Shown here: positions 17,496-26,507 of the stretch, one piece after another
Layout of the letters: each line of letters opens with the position of its first letter
How positions within the stretch are numbered: the first letter of the stretch is position 1
DNA from: CAZGMN01 sp964645765
GTDB lineage: Bacteria; Acidobacteriota; Aminicenantia; Aminicenantales; Aminicenantaceae
DNA: 64,000 bases
NCBI GenBank assembly: GCA_964645765.1
Contig: CAZYBE010000006.1
Coordinates: 50,878 to 114,877 of the forward strand
Direction: 5' to 3'
Position numbers and translations under genes: made by a program
Notes under the pieces: generated by a model
What the model was told of the DNA's origin: nothing
The model's input: only the letters and a program-made list of their open reading frames with translations
Databases searched by the model: none

Positions 17496-17588
17496 TTCGC
17501 ACTCCTTTATAATGTCAATATCAGCGTGACTTTGAGAAGTCAGAAAATGCCGCCTTAAATATAGTCATGCGCGACATACGCTGCTCAT

Positions 17589-18965
17589 TCAGAATTTGAA
17601 CCTCAAACCGGCCCAGATGCTAAGATTCCGCAAATCGAGCACGGCTTTGCGAGCACCGGCTGGTTCGTTTTCCAGAATAGCCAGCCTCGGCTGAGGCTCG
17701 CTTTCGAGGTAATAGAGCGCTCCTTCCCTTTTATAACCCACCACCACAGGATATCTCTGGAACGACTCCGAACCTTCGAACCCGTCGAGGCGGGCATAGC
17801 GGCCCTGGGCCTCGATGAACAACGACACCTTAGGGTTCAGAGCTAATTCAAACACACCTCCGCCGTGAACGCCAAACCCCTGTCCTTTGGCGCTCTGACC
17901 GAAGTCCTCTCTTTCATCCCCCATAAGGAGATTCAGGCTGAGCTTATAGTCTGCCTGATAGAGCCCGACCCCTCCATGGAGATAAAATGAAACCAGCCTG
18001 CCCAGCAGCAGCCAGTATGAAATCCCAAGTCTAACATGAATCGTCTGTAAATTGGGTGCGCTATTAAGATTGAAAAGCATACCAGGATTTTCATAGAAAA
18101 CCAGAAGGTTCTCGGCATTCGCCCTCCCGGCACCGACCCCGAGGCTGACGCCGATTCGAGGCGTGACCTTATAGATGAGGTCGGCCGCAATCTCTAATCC
18201 AGAGCTGAGAGACTGGGTCCGCTTATCGTCGATAGTGAGACCCTGAGCGGCAATGTCCTCGGCCCTCGCTTCGAATTCGCCTTGGCTTCCCCGCTTGAAA
18301 TCTCCGCAGTCAAAGAAGCTCCCTCCGCCCGAGAGCTTCAAGCTGAGCCCGATGCCGCGGAATTTGCCTGTATCCTTTTCTCCAACATCCGGTTTCGGCT
18401 CGGCCAGCGCTCTAACCCCCCAGAGAGCCAGGGGAGGCGCGTTATACAAATCCATTCCTACAGTTCCTTCACCGGTCAAGGTGATGCTCACTTGTTCATA
18501 GATTTTTCCCTTTCCCTTCCCTTTATGGCCAATGTCGAGCTCAATGAGCATGAAGGGAAATCTCCAATCTATTATCCGGGGAGCAGCCGCATCCCAGCTT
18601 TGACTTGGAGTAAAGAGCAGTATTTTCCTTCCTTTATCCGTCGGGATGCTGTGCGCGGCATGGATGACGATATTCACACCGAGGCCGCCGATAGGCTTAA
18701 AAATCCCCTTATTCATCCCACGGAAGGCGCTCATGAATGATTCATAGCCTCCTTGGGAGAAAACCTCCTTAAGCTGCGAGATTTCCTCGGCACTGGTGTA
18801 GCTCTCGATCGAAATCTCGAACTTCGTCGCCAGGCCTCCACTCGTTTCGAGTTCGGTGAGGAGTCTGGCTTCGAATTTTTCCTTGGCCAAAAGGAGATTG
18901 CTCAAACCCAGGCAGGCGGCTACGGCCATGAAGCTCAAGCAACTTTTCATCATCCATCTTCTCAT
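17589..18965 (-). CDS. Exported two-domain protein with C-terminal outer-membrane barrel-like region
   Basis: A 458-residue protein with a signal peptide (MKSCLSFMAVAACLGLSNLL). Residues 25-190 match the shorter paralogue downstream. Residues 210-458 look like a small outer-membrane beta-barrel: alternating glycine-rich amphipathic strands (GIGLSLKLSGGGSFF, GLEIAADLIYKVTPRIGVSLGVGAG, YWLLLGRLVSFYLHGGVGLY, VSLFIEAQGRYARLDGF) and a C-terminal aromatic residue (IWAGLRFKF). No known family is recognised for the first domain. It probably links a periplasmic or surface domain to the outer membrane. A candidate promoter lies at 19097-19126. Confidence 0.75.
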   Translation of the reverse strand: MRRWMMKSCLSFMAVAACLGLSNLLLAKEKFEARLLTELETSGGLATKFEISIESYTSAEEISQLKEVFSQGGYESFMSAFRGMNKGIFKPIGGLGVNIVIHAAHSIPTDKGRKILLFTPSQSWDAAAPRIIDWRFPFMLIELDIGHKGKGKGKIYEQVSITLTGEGTVGMDLYNAPPLALWGVRALAEPKPDVGEKDTGKFRGIGLSLKLSGGGSFFDCGDFKRGSQGEFEARAEDIAAQGLTIDDKRTQSLSSGLEIAADLIYKVTPRIGVSLGVGAGRANAENLLVFYENPGMLFNLNSAPNLQTIHVRLGISYWLLLGRLVSFYLHGGVGLYQADYKLSLNLLMGDEREDFGQSAKGQGFGVHGGGVFELALNPKVSLFIEAQGRYARLDGFEGSESFQRYPVVVGYKREGALYYLESEPQPRLAILENEPAGARKAVLDLRNLSIWAGLRFKF

Positions 18966-19096
18966 TTCATCTCCTATCTAGACAAGAAATCTGAAATTGA
19001 GGTTTTTGCAGAAAACCAAAGAAGCCTTGGCTATTGAGCAAGCCGTAATTTTCGACTGCGCTTTTTTGAGCAATTTTGCCGTCCCTCTATTAAAAA

Positions 19097-19126
19097 ATTG
19101 TAAATCATTACAAGTGGGGATGTCAA
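19097..19126 (-). promoter_or_regulatory. Putative sigma-70 promoter of the tandem exported-protein genes
   Basis: On the minus strand TTGACA (19121-19126) and TACAAT (19097-19102) are 18 bases apart. It points towards the gene starting at 18965, leaving a leader of about 125 bases. Pattern match only. Confidence 0.45.
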
Positions 19127-19186
19127 TTGAAACAAGCGACGAACAGATAACGCGGGAGAAAAGCTCAAAGTCTACAATACATCTAT

Positions 19187-19215
19187 TTGAAATCATGGCC
19201 TGAAAATTATATTAT
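19187..19215 (+). promoter_or_regulatory. Putative sigma-70 promoter of the TPR/GWxTD cluster
   Basis: TTGAAA (19187-19192) and TATTAT (19210-19215) are 17 bases apart, about 45 bases before the ATG of the first TPR gene. Pattern match only. Confidence 0.4.
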
Positions 19216-19258
19216 AAAAAATATAAACCTGTGGAGTAATTATGGAGGGAGGAAGACC

Positions 19259-20059
19259 ATGAAAAACAGAATGTTGCTTCTTCTGACCTTCGCTTTCTCT
19301 TTTATCCTTCTAGCGGCCGATTGGAGCTTCGGCCAGAGAGACTTCAACATGGCGGAGAGGAAGCTCGTCGATAAGTTTAAAATGGCTGATGCCAAATTCC
19401 AGAAAGGCAAAGGGCTCTTCGTCAAGGAAAAATACGAGAAGGCTGAAATGGAGCTGAGAGCCTGCCTGGAAATCATGCCCGAACACGCCGATGCACTTTT
19501 TTTCCTTTCCCAGATTGATTACAAGAAAGGTGACTTTGAACAGGCTTTAGCCGATATCGAAAAAGCTAAAAGCAATTATGAATTTATCGGCCGATTGTAT
19601 ACCTTTACCCACCAGGAGCGCCTCGAGGCTCTTAGGGACGAGAAATTTAAGCTGGAAAACGATGTGATGAACCTTCAGACTGCGTTGAGCCGAATCACCA
19701 GCCAAGAGGAGAGACAAAAGGTGCAAATGTCGATTGATAGAGTGAAAAATGATATTTCGGCCATAAACTTGCGCCTCAATGAGCCCATACCTCCTGTGCT
19801 TAAAACCCCGGCTGAATATTATTATTTTCACGGGAATATATTCTTCAAGTTGAAAAAATTCGAGGAGGCTCATGACCAGTATCTGGAAGCTATAAAGATT
19901 GAGCCCAAACATGCCTCCGCTTACAATAACCTGATTAACCTGTACTATATGACCAAAAATTATGAACAGGCCCTCAAGTTTATCGACCAGGCAGAAGCCT
20001 CTGGCGTCAAGTTCAACCCCGAACTCAAAAAGGCCGTGCTCAAGGCCTTGGGGAAATAG
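19259..20059 (+). CDS. Exported TPR-repeat protein
   Basis: A 266-residue protein with a signal peptide (KNRMLLLLTFAFSFILLAADWSFG). Two TPR blocks are visible: residues about 45-105 (YEKAEMELRACLEIMPEHADALFFLSQ, DFEQALADIEKAKS, split here by a spacer) and 190-255 (PAEYYYFHGNIFFKLKKFEEA, ASAYNNLINLYYMTKNYEQALKFIDQ). A charged coiled-coil-like region lies between them (LRDEKFKLENDVMNLQTALS). The ATG at 19259 follows GGAGGGAGG. It heads a same-strand set with two GWxTD proteins and another TPR protein, so an envelope scaffold role is inferred. Confidence 0.82.
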   Translation: MKNRMLLLLTFAFSFILLAADWSFGQRDFNMAERKLVDKFKMADAKFQKGKGLFVKEKYEKAEMELRACLEIMPEHADALFFLSQIDYKKGDFEQALADIEKAKSNYEFIGRLYTFTHQERLEALRDEKFKLENDVMNLQTALSRITSQEERQKVQMSIDRVKNDISAINLRLNEPIPPVLKTPAEYYYFHGNIFFKLKKFEEAHDQYLEAIKIEPKHASAYNNLINLYYMTKNYEQALKFIDQAEASGVKFNPELKKAVLKALGK

Positions 20060-20125
20060 GGCATTCGGCTTCGACAAGAAACGAAGCTTCTTGAAGAATA
20101 AAAGCGCTTCTTCTATAATGAAATA

Positions 20126-22201
20126 GTGAACAAAAAACGCTTTCTAATATTTATTCTTTTCTTTTCACTTTTTTTGACCTTCGCTCTCCTCGTCCCGGCA
20201 CAGACAAAAAAATCACCCAAAGACCTCGCACCCAAGTACAGGAAATGGCTGCAAGAGGAAGTCGCCTACATCATCACGCCTAAAGAGAAAGCCGTCTTCC
20301 TGCAACTGGAAACAGATAAAGAAAGAGAAACCTTCATCGGAGCCTTCTGGAAAATACGCGACCCTGACCAAGGCACGCCGGAAAACGAATTTATGAAGGA
20401 ACATTACCGCCGCATCAACTTCGCCAACCAGTACTTTGGAAAGGACTCGCCCGGCGAAGGCTGGCGAAGCGCTATGGGCAGGATTTATATCATTTTAGGG
20501 GAGCCCAACACTATCGACAGGTTTGAGAATCTTTCTGAAATCTACCCGACTATCATCTGGTATTATACCGGCAAGGCGGAATACGGTCTTCCCAATTCTT
20601 TCAGTGTCGTCTTCTTCAAAAGATCGGGCATCGGCGAATACGAACTTTACAGCCCAATCAAAGACCAGCCGCAGAGTCTCCTCATTCATTATAAAGGCGA
20701 TATGACCGATTATCTCTCTGCCTATGAAGAGCTCCTCACTATCGAGCCTGCGGTCGCCCAAGTTTCTCTTTCCCTCATTCCTGGGGAGACTGCCCTTACA
20801 CCCCAACCTTCGATTGCTTCCGAAATCCTGGTCGCTAATAAAATCCCATCCGCTCCGCACCAGAAGGTGAAAGATGCCTACGCAGAAAAGCTTCTCAAGT
20901 ACAAAGACTTCGTTGAGGTGGAGTACACGGCCAACTATATCGACAATGATTCTGAGGTGAGAATAATCCGGGATAATTCAGGCATGTCCTTTGTCCACTA
21001 TCTTATCGAGCCTGCGAAACTCACCTTTGAGAAAGTCGGCAACACATTCCGCTCCAACCTCGAGGTTAGCGGCAAAATTGCCGACCTCGGGGGGAATGCA
21101 GTTTATCAGTATCAAAGAACAATTCCCTTCGAATTTGATAAGGAACAATTAGATAATATAAGAGCCAAGCTCTTCAGTTTCCAGGACATGTTTCCTCTCA
21201 TCGAAGGAAATTATAAGTTCAATGTCCTCATAAAAAACACGGTCTCTAAAGAATTTACCTCCATAGAGAAAGACCTCTCTATCCCGCCTCCTTCCTCTCT
21301 TCAGATCAGCCCCCTCCTCCTGGCCAACAGAATTGTCAGGAATTCAGAATACACAGGAAAAAACAAGCCCTTCCTGATTGGAGACATCCAGCTTGTGCCG
21401 TCGCCGAGAAATGACTTCTCGAAAACAGACAAGCTCTATCTCTATTTCCAAATCCACGGTTTGCCGGACGACCTTCGAGAAAGAGGCACGTTAGAATACT
21501 CGATTCTCAAAGATGGAAATAGGGTTCATGGCCTGGTCAAGAACATAAAAGATTACCCAGACCAAGAAAATTTCTTTGAGGAATTTTCTCTGGCCGACCT
21601 CATGGCTGCCTATTATAAAATAAAAGTTTCCGTGCTCGACGCGGAAGCGAAGGAAATCCTTTTCGAGCAGTCCGATTTTTTCATCTCCCACCTGCCTAAT
21701 CTTCCGAGGCCTTGGGTTCTTTCCATCCCCCAGCCTTCTTCAGAAGACCCGTTTTACGACAACATCCTGGGAAACCAGCTTTTGAGCAAAAAAGACTTGG
21801 CCCAGGCCACGCGTCTTCTCGGCGACGCTTATCATAAAGCCCCGAATTCGAAAAAATTTGCTCTTGATTTCTGCCGTGCCCTCTTCCTCAACAAGAACTA
21901 CCAGAAGGTGAAAGAGGTGGCCTCTCCTTTCCTCAAAAACGAGGAGGAGAAGTACGAATTTTTGTCCATCATCGGTCAAGCCTCACAAGCCTTGGGAGAG
22001 CTCGCTGAGGCCATCGCCTATTATAAAGAGTATCTGGCTCATTACGGGGCATCTCTCTACATTCTCAATTCCATAGGTGACTGCTATTACCGTCTGGGCG
22101 ATATCGAACAGGCCCTCATCGCCTACGAAAAGTCGCTGGAGATAAATCCCAAACAGGAAAAAATCAGAAAAATCGTTGACACCCTGAAGGCAAAAAAATG
22201 A
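20126..22201 (+). CDS. GWxTD-domain protein with C-terminal TPR repeats
   Basis: A 691-residue exported protein. After a signal peptide (FLIFILFFSLFLTFALLVPA) comes the GWxTD-type domain: WLQEEVAYIITPKEKAVFLQ, FWKIRDPDQGTPENEF, then GEGWRSAMGRIYIILGEPN, where the usual Thr-Asp after GW is replaced. The middle is beta-rich. Residues about 545-690 hold TPR units (DPFYDNILGNQLLSKKDLAQA, LAEAIAYYKEYLAHYG, YRLGDIEQALIAYEKSLEI). The domain is common in Acidobacteriota and Bacteroidota relatives, with unknown function. The start is a GTG at 20126. It overlaps the next GWxTD gene by four bases (ATGA). Confidence 0.87.
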   Translation: MNKKRFLIFILFFSLFLTFALLVPAQTKKSPKDLAPKYRKWLQEEVAYIITPKEKAVFLQLETDKERETFIGAFWKIRDPDQGTPENEFMKEHYRRINFANQYFGKDSPGEGWRSAMGRIYIILGEPNTIDRFENLSEIYPTIIWYYTGKAEYGLPNSFSVVFFKRSGIGEYELYSPIKDQPQSLLIHYKGDMTDYLSAYEELLTIEPAVAQVSLSLIPGETALTPQPSIASEILVANKIPSAPHQKVKDAYAEKLLKYKDFVEVEYTANYIDNDSEVRIIRDNSGMSFVHYLIEPAKLTFEKVGNTFRSNLEVSGKIADLGGNAVYQYQRTIPFEFDKEQLDNIRAKLFSFQDMFPLIEGNYKFNVLIKNTVSKEFTSIEKDLSIPPPSSLQISPLLLANRIVRNSEYTGKNKPFLIGDIQLVPSPRNDFSKTDKLYLYFQIHGLPDDLRERGTLEYSILKDGNRVHGLVKNIKDYPDQENFFEEFSLADLMAAYYKIKVSVLDAEAKEILFEQSDFFISHLPNLPRPWVLSIPQPSSEDPFYDNILGNQLLSKKDLAQATRLLGDAYHKAPNSKKFALDFCRALFLNKNYQKVKEVASPFLKNEEEKYEFLSIIGQASQALGELAEAIAYYKEYLAHYGASLYILNSIGDCYYRLGDIEQALIAYEKSLEINPKQEKIRKIVDTLKAKK

Positions 22202-23100
22202 GAAAAGAATTAGGACTCCTGTTGCTATCCCTGACCCTGCTTTATGCCTGTTCCTCGGCTCAACTGGAAAAAAATCTAAACTCAGAAGAAAAAGAATTTC
22301 TTTCCTATGTCCGCTACATCATTACCAGAGAAGAGCGAAAAGCCTTTCTTCGGCTTCCTCCCTCCGAAAGGAAAGCCTTCATCGAGGAATTCTGGAAGAG
22401 GAGAGACCCCAACCCTGAAACAGAAGTGAATGAGTACAAGGGCGAATTTTTCAAACGTATCGAAGAGGCCAAACATCTCTTCGGAGGGACTTCTGGCTGG
22501 CTTCAAGACCGGGGAAGAATTTATGTTCTTTTCGGGCCGCCCCATCAAAGGGAAGTTTACCCCCGGGGCATCGGCTTTTACGACCCGCCGTCGGAAATCT
22601 GGTATTACGGTTTTTATCGCCTCATTTTCATCGACTACGGCTGGAATGGGAATTACCAGTTAGAGCCCCAGAGCGCGCAGCTCATCGCACAAATCAACAT
22701 CGCTCAGATAGGATTAAGGCCTAGAGTCGAGACAAAAAAAGAGAGAGCTTTATTCGACTTCGACCTCCAAATCCAAGAAAGCGCTGAACAGAAGCACCTA
22801 TGCCAGATTAAAGTCTCCTACAGAAACATCTGGCTCTCTGCCGAAGGGGATAATTTTCAAACAACCTTAGAAGTCGCTCTTACAGTTTTTGATTCCAAGG
22901 AAAAAAAAGTTTGGGAAGAAAAAATAAGCTATCCCATTTCTTTGAGTAAAGAAGACCTCAAGGGTTTGGCGGACAAAGATTATCTTATTGAAATCCAGCT
23001 CCCTCTTCGACCAGGAGCCTATCAATTGGAAGCTGTCGTAAAAAACATGACCGACGAAAGCCGTGCGACGAGAAAAATCAAATTGACCATTATTCCATAA
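22198..23100 (+). CDS. GWxTD-domain lipoprotein
   Basis: A 300-residue protein with a lipoprotein signal (LLLLSLTLLYACSS; Cys near residue 18). The GWxTD domain follows: LSYVRYIITREERKAFLRL, FWKRRDPNPETEVNEY and SGWLQDRGRIYVLFGPPHQ, with the variant GW-L-QD. A C-terminal beta-sandwich-like half ends in RATRKIKLTIIP. Its start overlaps the stop of the longer GWxTD gene (ATGA), so the soluble and the lipid-anchored paralogues are translated together and may form one complex. Molecular function unknown. Confidence 0.87.
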   Translation: MRKELGLLLLSLTLLYACSSAQLEKNLNSEEKEFLSYVRYIITREERKAFLRLPPSERKAFIEEFWKRRDPNPETEVNEYKGEFFKRIEEAKHLFGGTSGWLQDRGRIYVLFGPPHQREVYPRGIGFYDPPSEIWYYGFYRLIFIDYGWNGNYQLEPQSAQLIAQINIAQIGLRPRVETKKERALFDFDLQIQESAEQKHLCQIKVSYRNIWLSAEGDNFQTTLEVALTVFDSKEKKVWEEKISYPISLSKEDLKGLADKDYLIEIQLPLRPGAYQLEAVVKNMTDESRATRKIKLTIIP

Positions 23101-23116
23101 CAGATTGGAGGTCAGG

Positions 23117-24094
23117 ATGAGGAAAAAAAGATTATGGACCTTTGTGGCTGTGGTTTTTTCTCTTCTTCTCTTTTTTCATGAAGGGGATGCCCAAGCAGGA
23201 AGAGGAAAAGCGCGGCTCGGCGGAATAGTCATCGATGAAGCCAGAAATCCCATCGCCTCTGCCAAAGTTGTTCTTCAATTCATGCAAGACCAGTCTGTCC
23301 AAAAGGAAACGACTACCAATAAAAACGGGGAATGGGCTTTCCTGGGCCTGGGTTCGGGAAACTGGCGCATCACAACAACAGCCCAGGGTTACCAGCCTCT
23401 CTCCAAGAATGTTGTGGTGAGTCAGATTGATATAAATCCCAAAGTGGTTTTGGTCATGAAGAAGCTGGAGTCGTTGGAAGCTTCTACTATCAAAGACGCG
23501 GACTCACTGGTTTTCATCGATAGAGCCACTCAGCTCTTTAACGAAAAAAACTACGATGAGGCCCTGACGGTTCTTCAGCAATTCCTGGAAAAGAATCCTA
23601 ATGCCTATCAGGCCCATATCCTCGTCGGCGACTGCTATAGAGAGAAAGGGGATTTGGATAAGGCTATCGAAGTCTATAACAGAGCCATTGAAGAGGCCAA
23701 GAAGGACGAAAAAATGGGCAAGGAGATCACCGCCAAGGCACTGGCCGCGATCGGCAATTGTTACTTTAAAAAGGGGGACTTTGAGACGGCCCAGTCCTTC
23801 TTCAAGCAATCCATCGATACCTATCCTGAAAACGAAGCTCTGGCCTATAATGTCGGCGAAATCTATTTTTCCAGCCAGAAGCTCGACGAAGCCATCCAGT
23901 ACTTCACCATCGCCACCAAGATCAAGCCCGACTGGCCGCCCCCCTACTACAAACTGGGGCTGGTGAACCTGAACAAGGCCGACTATGAAAAGGCCAAGGA
24001 GCATCTCAAAAAATTCCTCGAACTCGAGCCGGACTCAGAGCTCGCCGCCCAGGTGAAAAATATTCTTGCCTATCTGGAAAAGATAAAAAAGTGA
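23117..24094 (+). CDS. Exported protein with carboxypeptidase-regulatory-like and TPR domains
   Basis: A 325-residue protein: signal peptide (LWTFVAVVFSLLLFFHEGDAQA), a carboxypeptidase-regulatory-like beta-sandwich at about 30-120 (LGGIVIDEARNPIASAKVVL, TTNKNGEWAFLGLGSGNWRI), then TPR repeats at about 135-320 (YDEALTVLQQFLEKNPNAYQAHI, GDLDKAIEVYNRAI, GDFETAQSFFKQSI, KADYEKAKEHLKKFLELEP). The ATG at 23117 has GGAGG five bases upstream. It closes the same-strand GWxTD/TPR cluster, 16 bases after the GWxTD lipoprotein. A cell-envelope assembly role is inferred. Confidence 0.85.
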   Translation: MRKKRLWTFVAVVFSLLLFFHEGDAQAGRGKARLGGIVIDEARNPIASAKVVLQFMQDQSVQKETTTNKNGEWAFLGLGSGNWRITTTAQGYQPLSKNVVVSQIDINPKVVLVMKKLESLEASTIKDADSLVFIDRATQLFNEKNYDEALTVLQQFLEKNPNAYQAHILVGDCYREKGDLDKAIEVYNRAIEEAKKDEKMGKEITAKALAAIGNCYFKKGDFETAQSFFKQSIDTYPENEALAYNVGEIYFSSQKLDEAIQYFTIATKIKPDWPPPYYKLGLVNLNKADYEKAKEHLKKFLELEPDSELAAQVKNILAYLEKIKK

Positions 24095-24108
24095 GGCCGG
24101 GAAGGAAT

Positions 24109-26340
24109 TTATTTCTGTCTTAAGAATTTCTCTAAATTGACAAGTTCCTGCCGCGCTGAAGTGATGCGTGATTCGTCCTCGCCTTCGGTGTTCTCGAGAT
24201 AAAGCTTCAGATAATTAACCGCTTCTTGAATCTTTCCCACATTTTTGAAGGCAACGGCCAGGTTGTAGTAGCCCAGCGGTGTCGGATGGAGGCTCACCGC
24301 CTTTTTCAGGCTGTCGATGGAATCGCTTATTTTCCCCGCATAGCCGTAAGCAATCCCCAAATCTTGCCATATTTCGTAATCATCGGGATAATCACTGACG
24401 AGGATTTTGAAAACATCGATAGCTTCTTTAATTTTCCCTGATGTGGCCAGGTTCATGGCGTAGTTCTTGCGTAAAAATTTATTTTCCGGCTCAACGGCCA
24501 GAGCTTTTTCGAAATAGCCCCGGGCTTCCTCCTTCTGACCCATGAAATTGAGACTCCAGGCTGAGGCCAAGAGGGCATCAAATGAGCGGGGGTTAACCTC
24601 CAAAACAGCCTGCATCGCCTCCAGAGCCTTTTTCAATCTTCCCACCACCATATATGTATGACCCAGCCGAGTAAGGAGAATCTCGGATTTTGGGATTTTT
24701 TCTACCCCCTGCTGGAGAGTGCTGATGGCGTCCTCAAACTTGCCCATTTTGGCTTGCATAAGGGCTAGATTGACGTAGCTCACCGAGGTCTCAGGCCGTA
24801 AAGAAAGGATTTTTTCATAAATCTTGGCTGCTTCGGCAAAATTGGATTCAAGGTCGAATGTCTCCGCCTGCTGGATCAGGCGCAGCTCTCCGAGTCTATC
24901 TTTAGGGTCGGGAAGCGGCCCGCTGGGAACGTTCTCCGAATAACTTATATAGCCCAAAGACCTCAGCTTTTCTCTCTCTTCGGCTGTCATCTCCCTCTTT
25001 GCCGATTGCAGGAGGGAGGAATTTCTGGCGACCGTCTCTTCAAGCTTCGCCCTCTTCTCTTGCCCTATTTTTTTCTCTTCATCGATGACGTTTCTCATCT
25101 CCTCTGGGTCTTTTTTCAGGTTATACAACTCTTCCTTCGGTGCCCGGATGTATTTCCAGTCGCCGCCGACCAGGCCGACAAGCTCCGACCAGCCGTAATT
25201 CTCCCTCGGGAAATACGTTTCGATGTACGAGTCGAGGTCCTCTTTTTTCTTTCCCGCTATATAAGGCAAGAGGCTTAAGCCCTGAATGTCTTTACTTGCC
25301 GCGACATCGAGCATATCCAGAACAGTTGGCATGAGGTCGATGAGCCTCACCCTCGGCTTGACAGTCAAGCCCTGGGGAAGGTGATTCTCAGCATAGAAGA
25401 CCAAAGGGACTTTCATCGTCCCCTGGTAGAGAAAAATACCGTGGCCGGCCTCCACTTTCTCGCCGAAAGCCTCGCCATGGTCTCCGGCCAGGATGAGGAA
25501 GGTGTTGGCGAGCAAATTTTTCTCTCGGAGTTTATCGACCACCTTCCCGACATAATCATCCATGTAGGAGATTTCTCCGTCATAGGGATTATCGGCAAAT
25601 TCTTCTTTGTAGGGCGAAGGGGGTTCATAGGGAAGATGAGGGTCATAAAAATGAACCCAGCAGAAAAATTGTCCGGCGTGGTTTTTATCAAACCAGCGGG
25701 AAAAAGCCTCGAAGACCTTGTCTGCCTTTCTTTCCGAGTTCAAGGCCTTAAAGGCCTGGCCTTCGGCGAACCTGTCGTCGTAGACATCAAAGCCCTGGTC
25801 GAGCCCGAACCGGGAATCAACGGTGAACGAGCCGACAAAAGCCGCTGTCGCGAAACCCTTTCCCTTCAAGACTTCGGCCAGGGTGGTGATTTCTGGACGA
25901 AGAGCATAGGAGCCGTTGTTGTGAACCTGGTGATAGATGGGGTAAGTCCCGGTTAAGATCGAGCAGTGTGAAGGAGTGGTCAGGGGGACCTGGCAGTAAA
26001 CATTCAAAAAGCGGACGCCTTTTGAAGCTAAGGAATCTAAACGCGGGGTTTTCGCCTTTTGGTATCCATAGCAGCCAAGCCTGTCTGCCCTGGTCGTATC
26101 CAGGGTGATGAGCAGGACATTCAAGCGGCTGTCTTTCCTGACTTTGCTCGGAAGGAGAAAAAGGCGAACAACAAAAAGCAAGGCGATTAAAAGAAGTAAA
26201 ATAAAGGAAAGAACAAGATATAGCTTTACCTTTTTTGGCTTTTGCTGTCGAGGTTCTTCTGTGGATGGTTGCGGTGCGGGTGGCCGGATGACGCTTTCTT
26301 GAGCCTTCTTTCTTTTTTTCTTTCTCCTCTTCTTGGCCAT
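24109..26340 (-). CDS. Membrane-anchored sulfatase-fold protein with TPR repeats (Thr at nucleophile position)
   Basis: A 743-residue protein with a Lys/Arg-rich cytoplasmic N terminus, one membrane helix (YLVLSFILLLLIALLFVVRLF, about 41-61), a sulfatase/alkaline-phosphatase-fold domain (about 70-400) and C-terminal TPRs (about 490-740). Metal-site motifs are LLITLDTTRADRLGCYGY and LAGDHGEAFGE. The sulfatase signature C/S-x-P-x-R is replaced by TTPSHCSILTGTYP: threonine at the nucleophile site and His for Arg. Formylglycine cannot form, so an arylsulfatase is unlikely; a phosphotransferase or esterase using threonine, as in EptA and LtaS, is the better guess. It converges on the TPR/GWxTD cluster with only 14 bases between stops. 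Confidence 0.85.
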   Translation of the reverse strand: MAKKRRKKKRKKAQESVIRPPAPQPSTEEPRQQKPKKVKLYLVLSFILLLLIALLFVVRLFLLPSKVRKDSRLNVLLITLDTTRADRLGCYGYQKAKTPRLDSLASKGVRFLNVYCQVPLTTPSHCSILTGTYPIYHQVHNNGSYALRPEITTLAEVLKGKGFATAAFVGSFTVDSRFGLDQGFDVYDDRFAEGQAFKALNSERKADKVFEAFSRWFDKNHAGQFFCWVHFYDPHLPYEPPSPYKEEFADNPYDGEISYMDDYVGKVVDKLREKNLLANTFLILAGDHGEAFGEKVEAGHGIFLYQGTMKVPLVFYAENHLPQGLTVKPRVRLIDLMPTVLDMLDVAASKDIQGLSLLPYIAGKKKEDLDSYIETYFPRENYGWSELVGLVGGDWKYIRAPKEELYNLKKDPEEMRNVIDEEKKIGQEKRAKLEETVARNSSLLQSAKREMTAEEREKLRSLGYISYSENVPSGPLPDPKDRLGELRLIQQAETFDLESNFAEAAKIYEKILSLRPETSVSYVNLALMQAKMGKFEDAISTLQQGVEKIPKSEILLTRLGHTYMVVGRLKKALEAMQAVLEVNPRSFDALLASAWSLNFMGQKEEARGYFEKALAVEPENKFLRKNYAMNLATSGKIKEAIDVFKILVSDYPDDYEIWQDLGIAYGYAGKISDSIDSLKKAVSLHPTPLGYYNLAVAFKNVGKIQEAVNYLKLYLENTEGEDESRITSARQELVNLEKFLRQK

Positions 26341-26415
26341 GAGCTTAAAATTTACCTTAATGACCTTCAGGAGTCAAACGCTAATACGAGCGGTGAGTGG
26401 TGAAGGCCGGTATGA

Positions 26416-26432
26416 GGGCTGAGCGGGCATGG
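26416..26432. repeat. Short fragment of the dispersed palindromic family
   Basis: GGGCTGAGCGGGCATGG is the complement of the CCATGCCCGCTCAG core found at 890-903 and related to 55226-55247 and 60029-60038. The flanking arms are not present. It lies just upstream of the terminator of the receptor gene. Confidence 0.4.
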
Positions 26433-26443
26433 TTTCTCTGCGC

Positions 26444-26482
26444 AAAAAAAAACCCGCCTCCCCACTCGGGGGAGGCGGGTTT
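26444..26482 (-). terminator. Rho-independent terminator of the TonB-dependent receptor gene
   Basis: Read on the minus strand, AAACCCGCCTCCCC pairs with GGGGAGGCGGGTTT around a four-base loop and runs into nine T residues. It lies 26 bases after the receptor stop codon. Very GC-rich stem plus T-run, a textbook terminator. Confidence 0.92.
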
Positions 26483-26507
26483 GAGCTTCGACTTATCTGC
26501 GAGGAAC

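Noticed and set aside
18978..19203. Frames of 68-72 codons on both strands in the divergent gap
   Set aside because: They overlap two good promoter candidates, lack ribosome sites and have no family resemblance.
24109..26340. Arylsulfatase assignment, with the SPASM protein at 56118 as its maturase
   Set aside because: The nucleophile Cys/Ser is replaced by Thr, so a formylglycine-generating enzyme would have no target here.
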